Position numbers and translations under genes: made by a program
From: Amia ocellicauda
Lineage: Eukaryota; Chordata; Actinopteri; Amiiformes; Amiidae
Assembly: GCF_036373705.1 (NCBI RefSeq)
Contig: NC_089869.1
Location: forward strand, 6,675,676-6,739,675
Direction: 5' to 3'
DNA: 64,000 nt
The notes under the pieces: model-generated
Databases searched by the model: none
The model's input: only the letters and a program-made list of their open reading frames with translations
Told to the model about the DNA's origin: nothing
In this document: in pieces, positions 42,901 through 56,769 of the stretch
How positions within the stretch are numbered: the stretch's first letter is position 1
Layout: every line of letters starts with the position of its first letter

Positions 42901-45659
42901 TGTCGTGCTTCGTGGCATTGAGTTCATTCTTTTCTTAATCCCGTTTTATGATGGCTTGGGGTCATGTGTCTTTCACAAAATGTTGGTGTCACTCTGTCAG
43001 CCAAGGGCAGGAATTCAGAATCATAGTGGCATAGCTTTATAAATCCCCACAGAGATTTTGTCCAGCGAGTTGGAGGACAGAGACGGCGGAATACATATCT
43101 GGTTCTCGGGCTACGTAACCAGAAGCAGGACCCATGCGTTTTCATCAGCAAGTTGATCACTCAAGCTGAATGTTTTTATTACTTTGTTCTTGCCAAGTTA
43201 TCTAACGTGGGACCTTGGTGTTAAGCACCTTCTTTCAAGATAGCCAATGGCAAAAGTAGAAAGGGGATATTTTGTTTGTCACATTAGAGAGACCTGAGCA
43301 TTCTTTTTAAATGTAGATGTTTCCTTCAAAACTACGAATCATTGAATGTTGAGTGTTTCACTCTGAAGGAAAATGTAAAATGCAGCTGCAATCCTTTGTA
43401 AAGTGAAAGCCAGTATTGTTTTCCTAGCAGGGAACTAAAACAAATCTGTATTGGTGTAAACCTTTCATAAAAAAAATAAAAGCTAACTTTGTGTATTTTG
43501 CTTAAAACGCAAACTGATGAAACAACGAAAAAACAAATCTTCTGGTTCTGATACTTAATCATTATAGTACATTGCAGTAATGACATGGTTGTCCTAATCC
43601 TGAAGAGAATAAACAGTCCTTTTTATTTTGAATGCCCTCTGGATGAATGACATTCCCAGCTGTACAGTGCAGTTTTCAGGGAAAAGCTTGTGGTGGCGAG
43701 ACCTTCATCACTTAACACTGTCCTAATTAGAATTAGCTGTACTGTAAAAGCTTGATGGGAAAGTGTTTAGTCAACAGGAAGTTAACACTTCTGTGAATTG
43801 TCTTATTTCAGCAAGAGCTTATTGTTTATCTGTGTTGTTTCCTGAATAGGACAACTTGACCTTTACAGACCGCACTCGATTGTATGATAAAAGTAGTGTT
43901 CTTTTAATCTGTATCTTTTTAAAGTATCATTAATTTGTTATAACTTGATTTAGAATATCCTCCCTTGCAAACTTGGACTTGATGTACTAAAATAATTGCA
44001 GTCAAACATTTTAAAATATTTGAATTTTTAGTGTTTTTTTTTTTGTTTGTTTTTTTTTGGCTTGGATTTTGTCATTTACATTCTGATGGTGAACAAAAAA
44101 TAATTTTAAAATAGTCAAATGTTTGACTGCAAAGGTAGTTTTTGTTTCTAGAAGAGAATCCATTGGTCTTTCAACAATAATATTTTGACCGTTTAATGTG
44201 TTGCACTTTCTTGCCACCACATTGACTGTAAAGCAGGTCATTTTTGCTTTAGTGTTTCCAGGTTATTGGTTGCTAGTGCCAATGTACAGTTGCCACAAAT
44301 AAATGGGGCTTATTCAGGACGCTGGTCTTATGCTTTCAATATAAGCTTGGTGAGATCATGGTTGTCAACTGCAGCCTGTGCCCAACAGTCCCCAGAGATG
44401 CAAGGAATTTTCCAGGTATGCTTTGTAAACATTGCCATCTCACATTAAAGAAATTGCTTCTGTAACTGACACTACCTGACTGGAAAGCTAACTCCTTGTG
44501 CAGAATTAGCACATTTTGTTTCCCCATTCTGTTGAAATGTACCATCATTTTCCCTCAGTACCTGGTCCCCGGCATACAATCTCAACTTTCAGTTCAGTCT
44601 CTAACTTCCTTTTTTTCTTTCCGGACTATTAGCTGTGTAAGTGAATGTGTGAATTTCTCTGTAATTTACTTGAAGCATTAAGAAGCTGTAATGAATATGT
44701 GCTCTGTAGAGATTTACCCTGGAATAAAACTTCAGTATTCTGTTTTTTTTTTTTTCCTCCTCTGCTTTATGAACTGTTTTTCCATGAACTTGGACCGATC
44801 TTTGTCTAAACTGAAGACAGCCCCACATGAAGGGTAGTTATTAGTTACCACTGCTTAAATGGTTGGTCATGTGTATGTCTGATTGCACCGTTCTAGTTAG
44901 AGCTGTTTTATGGGGCTAAACCAAATAAAAACTTTCACATATTATGAACTTGTACACTATTGCCTTGTGATTTGTAACTTGTAGAAAACAGCTGCTTACA
45001 ATACTTCACATCCCCAAAACGCATCTGATTTTAAGTAAAAGTGGTCTGAAGAGAAATTGTCAATACATTATTTTTATTAATTTTATTAACACACACTATC
45101 CATGGTAATTTAGTATTCACAATTTCAAAGCAGAACAAATTGCATTAACATCTAATAAATACAATTAAGGCAAATATATAATAACATTCTATGCCTGATG
45201 TCCCAACAGTGCTGCCCCTGTAACACCAATAAATGGGATCTCAGATATGCTTTTCCAAAATGCTAATGAATAATCCAGCCAGTGGGGTGGCTTAGGAAAT
45301 CGAAAGGTGATGCAATGAGAGAACACCCTCTGGACCAGTAATTAATATAACATGTGAAGACCTACACCTTCTAACCAACCCAATGAGAATCTTGTTCCTT
45401 AATACAACTGGGTTGTGTTTCATTGCCTTTCAAATAGAATTTACTTAATCTGAATGGAAAGCCATGAACAATGGTGAATCGGTCTTTTATATGCAGTGTC
45501 ACCTCAAGAACGTTTAATTTTTATTTCCCTCTGTTCTTTTTTATTGTCTTTAAATATAATTTGAATAGTTGCATTCTAAAAAATGGAGTTTCCAAAGGTG
45601 CAGTCCTCAGAGAAATCATAAATCCTGTCAATACTTTGCTGAAGTTGTTAATATATAAT

Positions 45660-45741
<82 letters not shown>

Positions 45742-46100
45742 TTCTCTTAATTAATGTAATTGTACTCTGTAAACACTGGTAAAACAAAAATGTCCAGATC
45801 TACAAATATTTGAATTCTTTTGTATTCCAAGGAATATATATTTTTAATGATTTTTATGATTTACATTTGCTGTTAACTTTGATGTATACACATTTTTTGT
45901 ATAGCCTATATCAGAACGTTATTCCTCCCATAGTGTGATTTATTTAATGCTGTCTAGATTTCGGTACACAGATGTGTCACTTCAGATAAATTGCCACCAC
46001 AAAATGTCAATCTGACCCTGTTCGCAGTCCAGAGAAGAGCTCCAAGTGATACAGCTGCTAAATTGATCCAGCACCTACTGAGTGACTAATGACATTCCTT
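39901..46100. other. Long intergenic stretch, no gene recognised
   Basis: All open frames here are short, AT-rich and without splice context or recognisable motifs. A long TA microsatellite lies near its end. Confidence 0.5.
45663..45738. repeat. (TA)n microsatellite, 76 bp
   Basis: About 38 uninterrupted TA units, able to form a cruciform. Confidence 0.97.
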
Positions 46101-46572
46101 ACGCCCCAGCCTTCACTGTGTCTGTCTGAGGGACTGATAGGAGCTGGACACAGGGCTATCCCCTCAGTGTGTGGCCCGCAGCTCCCATTGGCTATGTAGC
46201 TTCCAACTTGCTTCCTGTCAAAACCTTTAAATCTTCATCTAGCCCCGAGTTGCCTCCTTTGAAGAGTTTCTTCTGGTCTTTTTTTTTCCTTTTTTAAATT
46301 AGGAAGGGGAGGGGGTGGTGTAAGCATTTCTAGTGGTTGTCCCAGGCAGCAAAAGTAAGCTGTGCTTAGTTTGTCTTCAACTACTGAAGAGCTACTGTCA
46401 CAAGCTGCCGGGCTTGCTTTCTTTTTTAACACAGCAGAGAGATTCCCTCAGGATCTTAGATTGGCTGCTTCGTGAAGAAGATGTTTTTCCAAGAGATTTC
46501 TACTTGAGGGTGGGGTGGAGTGGGGTGAGCAGGTGCCAAAGGTGGAAAAAAATAAATATATCTATTTCTGCC

Positions 46573-46703
46573 ATGAAGCAGAACCGGGAGACTGGGGGTT
46601 TTGAACATCGCAACCAGGGTGTTAAAAATGGGGCAAATAAAGCATCCAGTAATGGTCCAACTGGATTTTCAGGAGCAAAGGTTTGTTCCATGCAAGCACC
46701 AAG
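46573..46703 (+). CDS. Candidate first coding exon, possibly rbm20
   Basis: An ATG in good context (GCCATGA) opens 43 codons plus 2 nt that run straight into a strong splice donor (AG|GTAAGC at 46704). The peptide starts MKQNRETGGFEHRNQGVKNG and ends CSMQAP. It is polar and Gly/Asn-rich with no domain I recognise. Upstream lie a CCAAT box (CCCATTGG at about 46185) and TA-rich sequence 20-40 bp before the ATG. In human, RBM20 follows SMC3, begins with a short poorly conserved exon and has a very large first intron. The lack of further exons in the next 17 kb fits that. The identity rests on synteny and layout only, and it could also be non-coding. Confidence 0.35.
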
Positions 46704-47645
46704 GTAAGCAAAGTCTAATATTTACAGAGTGCTTTTGGAAGAAGAGACACTAACTTTAAAAAGTAATAATTACAATTGTTGGGTAGTTTCTTACCGTTAT
46801 CAAGCAAGTGTGGTATTTACCAATGCTTCATTGTGAATGTATGGAATTTGTAAAATAAAAAGACCATGGCAACAAACAATTCTGAACTGTAATGTCACTG
46901 TAAAGCTGTCAGTCCATTTCAATCAAATCAATCAAAAATCAAGTCATGAACATTTAGTCAAAAACAGTGGTCTGAACCTTCCTTCAAGTTAGTACAAGTC
47001 ATGGTGCAGTTCTGGTATTTTCAAAACTAACACCCAATCTGCCCTAATTTGAATTCCATGTAGGCTAAATCACATAAAACATTTGCTTTAAATAATTTTC
47101 TGACTTGTAGGCTAGTGACACCAATAAATTGTTTTAATATCTTTCAATATGACACACACAGTGGACATCCTAATCAAAATTTAAGATAACAGATGTGTGT
47201 TTTGGCACTTTACATCAGTTTCCATTTGTTCTGCCTTTGTTTTAAATTACCTTGAAAATAGGACAGGAATCTGCAGATATTTTATTATGTGGAAAAAGTT
47301 TGCAATTTTATTGAATGAATAAATACATGTATTTATAATGTTAGTCTTCAGTCTGTATTATGAATTCAACCATTTGTGTTCTGAAATTTGTGAAAATAAT
47401 TCAGTATGTTTTTATTTTACTTGAAATCAGTTTTGATTTATTTATGGAAATAAATTGGGGCTTAGGGAATAAACAAACCAAAAAATACCTTTCTATAAAC
47501 AAATTATAACAACCTGTATTATCACATGAATTACAGGTTTTGCAAGATTCTGTATAAATATTTAGTCAACTAGTTTTATCACTTTTCTATAGATCTGCAC
47601 ACAGTTCTCCTTTTAATGCATTAAGACTAAATGAGAAACCTTTTA

Positions 47646-47680
<35 letters not shown>
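47646..47680. repeat. (TTA)n microsatellite
   Basis: About 11 TTA units, followed by a few TGA units. Confidence 0.95.
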
Positions 47681-47681
<1 letters not shown>

Positions 47682-48772
47682 GATGATGATTTCAATAGTA
47701 ATTGCATACTTCAGCTATTTGGTGTTTGTTATGACCAAACTATAAAAATAATACACCAAAACATACAATAGATATCTATAGCTGTTTTCATAGAAAAAAT
47801 GAAGAGACCACTGCAATTTTTTCTTAAATCAGCATCTCTACATGTATGGCAGCCATTCCATTCATATTTTTATTTGGAATTTGGGAGAAATGTTGTCAGT
47901 AGTTTATAGAACAAAACAAAAATGTTAATTTTACCCAAACACATACCTATAATTGGTAAAACTAGAGAAACTGATAATTTTGCAGGGGTCTCAATTTTTT
48001 TCAGAGCTGGATGTACAGTGCATGTGTTAATGCAAATATATGAAAAAATATATCAAACATCAATCTGGGGAATGGTTTGATGTCTCTTACATTTATAAAA
48101 GTGTATTTTGGGGTTGTATATAATGTGAGTTACTTTACAAAGTAGTTGATTACAAAACAAAAATAAAGTGTGTGGGTATGTATGCTAAACTATGTACTGT
48201 GGACAAAGGACTAGAATTGCAGAAGAACCAAAGTTTGCATGTTGTGTTGTATAGCTATTCCAAAAACAAAGAATAAATCAAGTTCAGAATGTGCTCTTTG
48301 TTTCTGTGAAATTATCCTTAAGATTGTCTGTTCTGTAAGGTACAAGCAATTTTTTAATTGTTCTGAGAGTACAATTTTATTGAAGGCTTAATCTGAGGTC
48401 TACATCTCTTCCCTCTCCAGGCAGGCCTATCAGAGTCCATTGTTATGGACCTATAATCACCTATCTCTGACACTTTTAGTTAGACCTGTTTTCCAAAATC
48501 TGCAAGTGTACTGTGAATAAGACCAATGATGTTTGAGGTTTGTTTTTCTATCAGCAACACAATTATACATTTGTGCATTTATGATGTATTATGTATTCCT
48601 ATATATGATCAAACAGTCAATAAATGGATGATCATCAAGGGAAGATTTTCTAGAACTTTTCATGTATGCTCTGTTACTGTTATATACAATATATAATATA
48701 ACTTTATGCATGTATGATAAATTCAGTTTTTAAAAGCCAGTCATCTAAGACCTACAGTACTACATACTAATT

Positions 48773-48828
<56 letters not shown>
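48773..48828. repeat. Compound (AC)n(AT)n microsatellite
   Basis: About 8 AC units then about 20 AT units. Confidence 0.95.
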
Positions 48829-48832
<4 letters not shown>

Positions 48833-51800
48833 AAGGAAAATTCATGTTTTATATATTCATATCTAGGTAAACCAGTTTTATAGAATATTTGTTCCATGAG
48901 TTCAGTAATCATTAACTGGGGAAAATGTTTTAATCATGATAAAAATAGAATTATACCTTTCTGCTTTTTAATATCAATTTGATCAGATTTGTATAAGTCA
49001 GTTTTATATAATGAAATATTATTACATATCATTTTAACCATTTAACAATTTTTCTCTATATATTTGAGAAAAAAAAAAAAATCTGTAAATATGTGTGACC
49101 CAGAGAATAAACTACGCACTTGTATTTTTATTAACAACATTTCCTTCAGTGAAGGGAAATTCAAATTATTAATTTTAATTTGTTATAAGCATTTGGCTTT
49201 ATATTGTGTTTTCTAGTCTGCTCTTCTCTGTGAGCTGGGCTGTGGAATTACTTCTTTTTCTGGGCAGTATACAAAAGAAATGTCAGCGTAAAATATTTTG
49301 ATTTGTTTTCATTGTTTTAAAATAATTGTTAATGGCTTTATGTTAAAGACTGTAAAACAAGCAAGTAGAACAAAGACGGCTTTCTGTAGACGTGTGAAAC
49401 ATTAATTTAAATACAACTTAGGTTAACATTTTGTTAGTTTGCATATGGGGAGCAAATCCATTTCCCATTATTGTATTTACATGATTGTAAAGAGCTGAAC
49501 ATTATTTATGTATTGAATTTCCACGTGCTAAATGAACGATCACTGGAATTAAAGTTGGCAGAGCAGTCAAAGTATTGCTCAAATTGCTCATTCAGGATCC
49601 TTGTTAGCTTTTTGATTGATTGCATTGATAAGGCTTGCTATGTTAAAGCAATAATGAAGCACCGTCTACACATTAACGACATGACTGGTGGCTCTGTGCC
49701 TTCGTACCTCATCCTCCCAGCTGCTTCATTTATATCAGCCTGACCGCTTGTCACTCAGAGGAAGCTGCCTCTGACCCATCCCCTCTGTGTTTTGGTGGAT
49801 AGCACGGCGGCGCCATTCTGGGCCTGTCAATTCTGTGCCACTCTTGTTTACCCGCTGCCATCCAAGAGGTCTTTGCTGAATCCTGCGTTAAACTGTATGT
49901 CACACCTTGGGTAGAAGGACCGAAACATGCCACAGAAAAGGTAAAGATAGACGACATTGTGGGGAACTGGGACGGATGTCTGGGTCCTTGTTCTACTACA
50001 CTTCGGTGGCGTCTAAGGGAAATGGGATCTTGGTATTTATGACTTCTAGAGTTCCCTGTAAAACTTTTATTGGCTTTATTAAAGCTTGTATTGCTCATTC
50101 CAGTAAGCTTTCTAGACCTTGGCTCTGAGCAGTTTGCATGTTTCTAAGTGCTATAATACTCACACTTTGAAGAATGTTAAGTGTACTTCTTTGGTTTGGT
50201 TTTGTTGAGTCTTAAAGAACAAAATGCTTTCAGCAATTGCAAAAAAGAGCTCTGGCTCTCAAGTGGAGATCACCTGTCTACAGCCTTTTCATTACTTGAC
50301 TCTTGAAAGCCTTTTAGTTGATTGAAGGGGAAATACCAGAGGGGGGGTATAAAAAAGAAAAATGAATGAGATTTTCATTGTAGAAAAAAATTATAGTTAC
50401 CCTAATGAAAATGGACCTTTGCTTAATAGATTTACCACATTTCTTTCATCTGTGTATCTCCCATGTCATAAAGAATCTTGTTGACTACATTGTCAAGAGA
50501 TTGCAGAAAAAAAGCACAGTGGAGAACAGGCTGGCAGCTTTAAATACTCAAGAATATCAATGCCCTTAGTTGTTTGCTGTTTGTGTAATGGAGCAGGTGT
50601 TATTAATCCTTTTGCTTAGCTGAAAAATATTTTACTAAGACGTGGTATTTGGTGGAACAATAAAACGGTACTTAAAACACCAGTTGTCCCTTACAGATTG
50701 AAGTCGGCATCACAGTTAAACCCCACATTGAAAGGATTTGACTTTTCAATTTAACTTTCCGTGGCTGTGGCCACAGAGGATGCCATATTTCCAATTTGTT
50801 AACTTTTTTGCCAGGAAGCCAAGGCTGCCACTTTTAGATTTTTCCATTTGTTAGCCCAAACTCCAAGATATTCATGTGTACAAGGCACATGGGTATCAAT
50901 CACTCAACCTGTATTTTATCTGTCTGGTAGTTTCAAGGTTTCATGTTTGATGTACACTGCTTGCCAAATCAGTAAGCCTTTTATCGTTTTTGTTTAAATT
51001 GTTTATTTATCTCACAGCAAAAATCTCATTTTAAAGATTTTTTTTTTTTCCATCTAACAAAAACGTAAACAAAAATGGATATCTAAAACATCTACAGTTT
51101 CTTTTTTGAGAAAAGCTGCAGATAGGAACTCTTAAATAGTCAAACAATGTGCCATCGTACAACTTCAGTTTTAGTTTGAATCTTGTTTAAAAAAGAAAAA
51201 AAAAAAAAGTGGTTGATAGGGTAATATGGGGATAGATGTCTTGAAAATATGTTCCAGATGGTTGTATACAGAACAAACAACAGTCAACAGACATGCTTTT
51301 TTAAGGATCTTTTTAATATCTGTGTTTTACCATGGCTAAAAAATATTTCTAATTGCACAAATTCAAAGAGTTAAACTAAATTGGTGTGTACATTTTAATG
51401 ACAAGGCATCTGAATACAGATTTGCAAACAAAGAAAATAAAGGACATTCAATGTCAAAGACAAGGTTTATGAAGGGCTCGGTTCACTACACAGTATTGTC
51501 ATGACACCATCAAATTCACTTTTCAATGTTGAGAAGCTTTTCCTAGGATTTTTTTGTGATTGTTTTATTTTGTGACTGTTTTATTTTCAGTACATGAAAA
51601 CCATTTTCATTCAATTCCAAATAACTGCTGTGACGTCTTTACATAGCCTACACAAATCTGTGTCACTTTCGTTGTGCTTTTTCCCCACACAATAATTTGA
51701 TGTGATCATTGCATTAACAAATCACTAATATAGGGAATGTTCGGTTTACTTAAAACGTACACACAACATTTAACATGCATTAACAATGAATGCACTCCTA

Positions 51801-54800
51801 CGCAAAACTATTCAACGTAATCGCACTGCAGTTCAATTAGCATAACATCGCTAGATTCTGCTTGTCTTTGTCTAGAATAATGTGTCTTTTTTTAAGTGGA
51901 CCACAAAAATTTATCAAACTAGTTCTAGAAAGGACATCTGGAAGCTTTCCATCGTTAATCAAAAGATTGTTTTAAAGAAAATGGTTAATTAGTTACAGTG
52001 CTGAAAATGATTTCACCAGAACGTTTACAGAATATGTTACATAGTTTAAGGCATTATTATATTACAGTGTAACCACATATGTTTTTTGTCTCTTGGTTAT
52101 CTCCTGTCTTGCTTAATCCTCAAAGTTAGAAAGGTAATATTTTTGAAATCTTAATCTTGGACAGCAAGGTTTAGTTCGAGAGCATTCAAATCTTGCATCC
52201 TTATTGATGGGTTATTTAGTTTCATGACCAAAGATCGGATTAGCTCATGTATGAGAAGGGAAAGAACAAAGGAGATGAAAGTCAGTATTTTCTTAGCTTT
52301 ACAACAGGTTCCCGAGAAAATTCAACACTGTAAGATCTGTTAACCATGTGTTTGACAACGGAAACAGTATCGTCTTACCCTGTTGTTTTCATATTCAGAA
52401 AATCTCACTTCTACAGGGATTATCCAACGTGTAGACTAAAATGGTTCCTTTCTTTCTTTATCCTAGTCTCATTATAATGCCATTCTATCTAAATTCTGTT
52501 AATACTGTGGAAATCTGATGTACTGAATAGTTTTTCCCTTTTTTATTATTGAGGCCTTTTGAAAGGCCATTAACTCATTTAAAGAGGCTCTTTCCACAAA
52601 TAAAATACTTAAAACATAAGAATGGAATGTTTCATGTATTTCGGAAGCCAAAGCTTATTGAAGCTTCTGACACGTTAATTAGTAAAAGCTAAGGAATGAA
52701 ATAGTAAAGTAAAGCTTAACATGGTGGAATGCAGGTTTATTTATAGAAATTCCTTCTTGTAAAAATTATATATATGTACCAGAGCTGGCAGATCTCCGAG
52801 GTCTCACTGCCAGGAAGTACTAATATTAAGTCAGTTGTCCGGCTTAAATCACATTGAAATTCATTCTTTAGCCTAATGGCTTTATATACATTCATTTTGC
52901 CTTTAAGCAGATTGGTGCAAAACACAGTTGGCCTATTTTAGATGTTTGTTTTATCGGGGATCTCTTTGTGCTCATGTCTGTTATTATGGAAAGGCCATAA
53001 AGCTGAATTCTGTGCAATGACCTGTCCATTTTGTTGCTCATCACATTGTGTACCCTCGTGTGACTTCGAGATCTCAATATTGAAGCAACGCATTCCACAA
53101 CTGCATAGCCAACCTACCAGTCAATGCATTTATCTTTTGATTTATAGTGTCAGACGGGCATTGTTGATAAATTAAAACAACAGCAGTGTGGGCATTGCAT
53201 TAATAATTGTTTTGGCTATTCTTAGAGGCAGCAGGCAGCTGGAATCTATTTTATCTGTTTACAGGGGTCATTTGTTCTCTTCCGGGTGCTTTGCGAGACC
53301 CAGACACTTACTCCAGTAGTTCTTCATGAAAACTGTGAACGATAATGTTAGGAGTGTGAATGATGGAAGCGTTTGCTTTTTTAAACCCAGTTAAATCCCA
53401 GAATAAAGCACTTCCACTACAGACACATTTCCGTGCTTACAGTGAACAGCTGAGCAGGAGAGTCGGGCACTTGAAGTCACTCCAAAGGCATTTTGCTTTG
53501 ATCTCTTGGGGAATTAATGCAAGAAATCAAGTTAAAAGTGTCACGCATGTTTCAAAGGCTGCCTGCTAAGCAAGTTCATGACAGCCAAGTCCAGACTATT
53601 GCATGTTTTCAAATTTTGCGAATGAAAGTGGCATAATTTTTTTGTTTTTGTTTTCAGCAATCCAGTATTGTTCTACCAAATAACAAGCATATGCGATTTA
53701 GTCATTAAAACTTGTCTTGAAACACCAGGAATTGTGTTGCTATAAATCCAATTTAGATAGCCTTCATTTGATTTGAATCATCCCATTCCTAGGTGAAGTG
53801 CTTTTAGCTGGTAATAGTGTATTTAAATACCTACAACAACAACACTGCTGGCTGATTGGGTAACTTCCTGATATGAATGGCGTATTACTACGTTAGTTTG
53901 CAAACTTGTTGCAAGTCTTTTTTTTAAGTTTTAACCTTAATTTAGTTTGTATGGTCTTATTTTAAACATCTAATTCTCTCAATCTGTACTAAGTGAGCCT
54001 TTTACATGATTTTTAAGTTTATAGCTCTTGTGTTTATAATAATTTGAATAACCCTAAATATAGCTGTAACTGATGGAGCAAACCATAATATTAAGAATCC
54101 TAACAAGTAATCTTTTCTCTCACAATTGCTTCTTTGGTACGGGATGGTCCATCTCCTTGGTTGAATGTGAATGTACATTTTGGTCTGCAATAAAGGAAAA
54201 TAGGCTTGTATAAAGGTTTTATGTTTCTCACCTGCTTGCACTTTAAACCTACTTGATATTCAGTCTTCTGTATAAACTTAACGATCAATAGACTCTTCTC
54301 TTTGAAAATTAGACAACAAAGGGTTTCAAAATGGTTACCTTGTAACTTCTATTATGGTAGCTCTGTTGAACAGAATTCTGCCTTATTCAGATGTATATAA
54401 AAACGTGTTATTAATAGTAATAATGATGATTTAAGTCTGCCTATTGATGTTATAGTCATACCAGTCACTTATGGCATATGTTTTTATTTTATACATTTAT
54501 AATTGTCATTGTGTCCATCCCTGCATCTTTCCATGCATTTCATTGATCAATGTAAATGCCACATACAGAAGCAGCAGAACATTAGCGTAACTCCTACAGC
54601 TTACAACAGCTTTACACAATTTAAGTTTTGCCTCTTAACCCTGAGGATGGACGCATGCATGGCTTTAAGTGTCGTATTGCCATACCAACACTATCGAATA
54701 TTCAGCATGAGAGTTTCCTGCACTTATATTGCAAGAGCATGAAACACATTCTGTTTTTACTGATATAAAGCCCAGTGGATTGGAGCACTTCAGTTGCTGA

Positions 54801-55254
54801 TAGCCAAATGGAAACATTAGGTACCCATCATTTTACTGAAATTGCTGTCCTACAAGGATTGTTTATTATGCCGCCTTCCAAATATTCCCATTGCACCATG
54901 ACACTTTTCTAGGGTGTTTGTGGATAAATTTGGCTCTGTATTGAGCTTCCAAATCTGGAACTGTCAGGCTAAGTAACTTTTACCCAGGGCATTCCCTGCT
55001 TATCCACAGGGATCCAGCTATCTATAACCATGTACTGGATATTGATGCAGATTTGTAATACTTGTAATACAAAATGAAGGCCCTGGAGTAAACTGATGGC
55101 GATGTTTTGACTTGCTGGACAGCTAAAGGAGTTGGTAATTAACTGTCCTTTTGGTCTGAGGTTTCATTGTAGAGGCAGATGGGTATCAGCGGCTTGTCAG
55201 AATGCAGTCTCTGAGCTTTTATTTAAAAAACAAACAAACGGGTTTCCTCCCAAG

Positions 55255-55335
55255 AGGCTCAATTTGTGACTCAAAGCTCAGACGAAACCCTATGACCTGT
55301 GGTTTGCTGGTTCGATCCTAGCTCCTGACGTTTGC
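55255..55335 (+). repeat. Possible tRNA-derived SINE remnant
   Basis: A pol III B-box-like GGTTCGATCCT near 55310 follows a weak A-box-like TGTGACTCAAAGC about 45 bp earlier. No clear tail or target duplication. Confidence 0.3.
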
Positions 55336-56769
55336 TTATTATGACCAACCGGGAGTGCTCAATGGTGGGATATGGATAGGGATGTGGCGGAGTTGACGGA
55401 AATCCACATCCTTCAAATGTGTATTTTAAAGCCTTAAATCTGTGTGTATGCAGATGGAGTGTATTTAGGTATTTTTTTTTATTTGCAGTATTACTGTAAA
55501 ATATTTTTTTATAAAAATTTAACAATTTTACTTAAATGACAGTCTGTCAATGTATGTGTTAGAGGTTAAATATTCATCCACTCAGTCCTAAAATTGAATG
55601 TAATGGAGTACTATTATTTCACTTCAAAACTATAACAATTGCTTGAGTCATTAATCTGTTTTAATTGTTTAGAGCAAAATTTACTATTGAACATGGTTCT
55701 TAATTTCTTTACATATTTCTTTTAATATATTTTTTAAATTATCAAACTGGCTTCATGCATGTTATAATGGGTAGACATTGTTACAAATTCAAATTTGACA
55801 AAAAAAAAAAAAAAAGTTTAGTCTTCGATGGAGTTAAGATTTGCTAAAAATGTGAAACATTCGATGTCAATGAATGTAAATTCAAACTTCGTCACAACCC
55901 TATTCCCCAAGCGTAATGGCGGGGAACGTGGTGAAGAGCTGAGAGTTTAGGGTAGGTCCCTGTTGGGAGGATTTTTGTTTTTGTCTGTGGGCTTTGTCAA
56001 TATTGTATCTAGTTGGTCAGATTAACCGAGCATGGACTCCTGGTCTGTGTGTGCTAGGATGAGAACATAGACTGTTAGTTGGAATCATTCCTATAAAGGA
56101 CTTTGTCACTGCAAGTTGTGTGAGTATTTTTGTAATTTATTTGTAATTGACTTCTATTGATCTGTTTATGCACTTGGTGTTTGTCTGTTTAGTTGATTAT
56201 TGGTAATTATCATTGAACCTCAAGCAAGCTAGGGTGAGTTACCCCCTCTTATTTGTGACCTTTCTAATGTTCTACAGATCAGTGCAGAGCTGGAGTCTGT
56301 TATACGACCATATAAGCACATTCTTCCTGCTCTAGATGGCAATGGTTTTTTTTTTTTTCGTTCCCCAGCTGGAGCCTTTTAGTGCCCCCTCAGAGAGCCC
56401 TAGCAGAACCAACCGTGCAAGGTCCCTTGAATCTGTCCCTCCAGCTGTGAGAGGTCTTGAGGCTGAACTTTAAGCAGCTCACTTCAGCAGATTAGCTTTC
56501 CAGACAGGTGCCTTTCTCTCAATTTTTCTGATTTACTGTTGGTCTGATGGCATTAAACAAAGGCACAATCAATATATAAATATACCCAAGGAAGAGGGGT
56601 GACTGTTTAATTCTGTTTAACCTTGTTCTTTGCATAGGTACTTTGTTTCATTATTCCAATGAAGCATTTTAGTTAGGGCTTACTTTGTGTTTTGCTTTTG
56701 TAGTAGTTTAATCAAATGCAGCAATAAGATATGAAATCATTTTTCTAGATGATTATTTTTAGTAGTAGT

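Noticed and set aside
45471..45787. Frames of about 90-100 codons with long Ile-Tyr runs on both strands
   Set aside because: They are translations of the TA microsatellite.
49751..50098. 115-codon minus-strand frame
   Set aside because: No recognisable domain or splice signals, and a chance opening is plausible in a less AT-rich patch.
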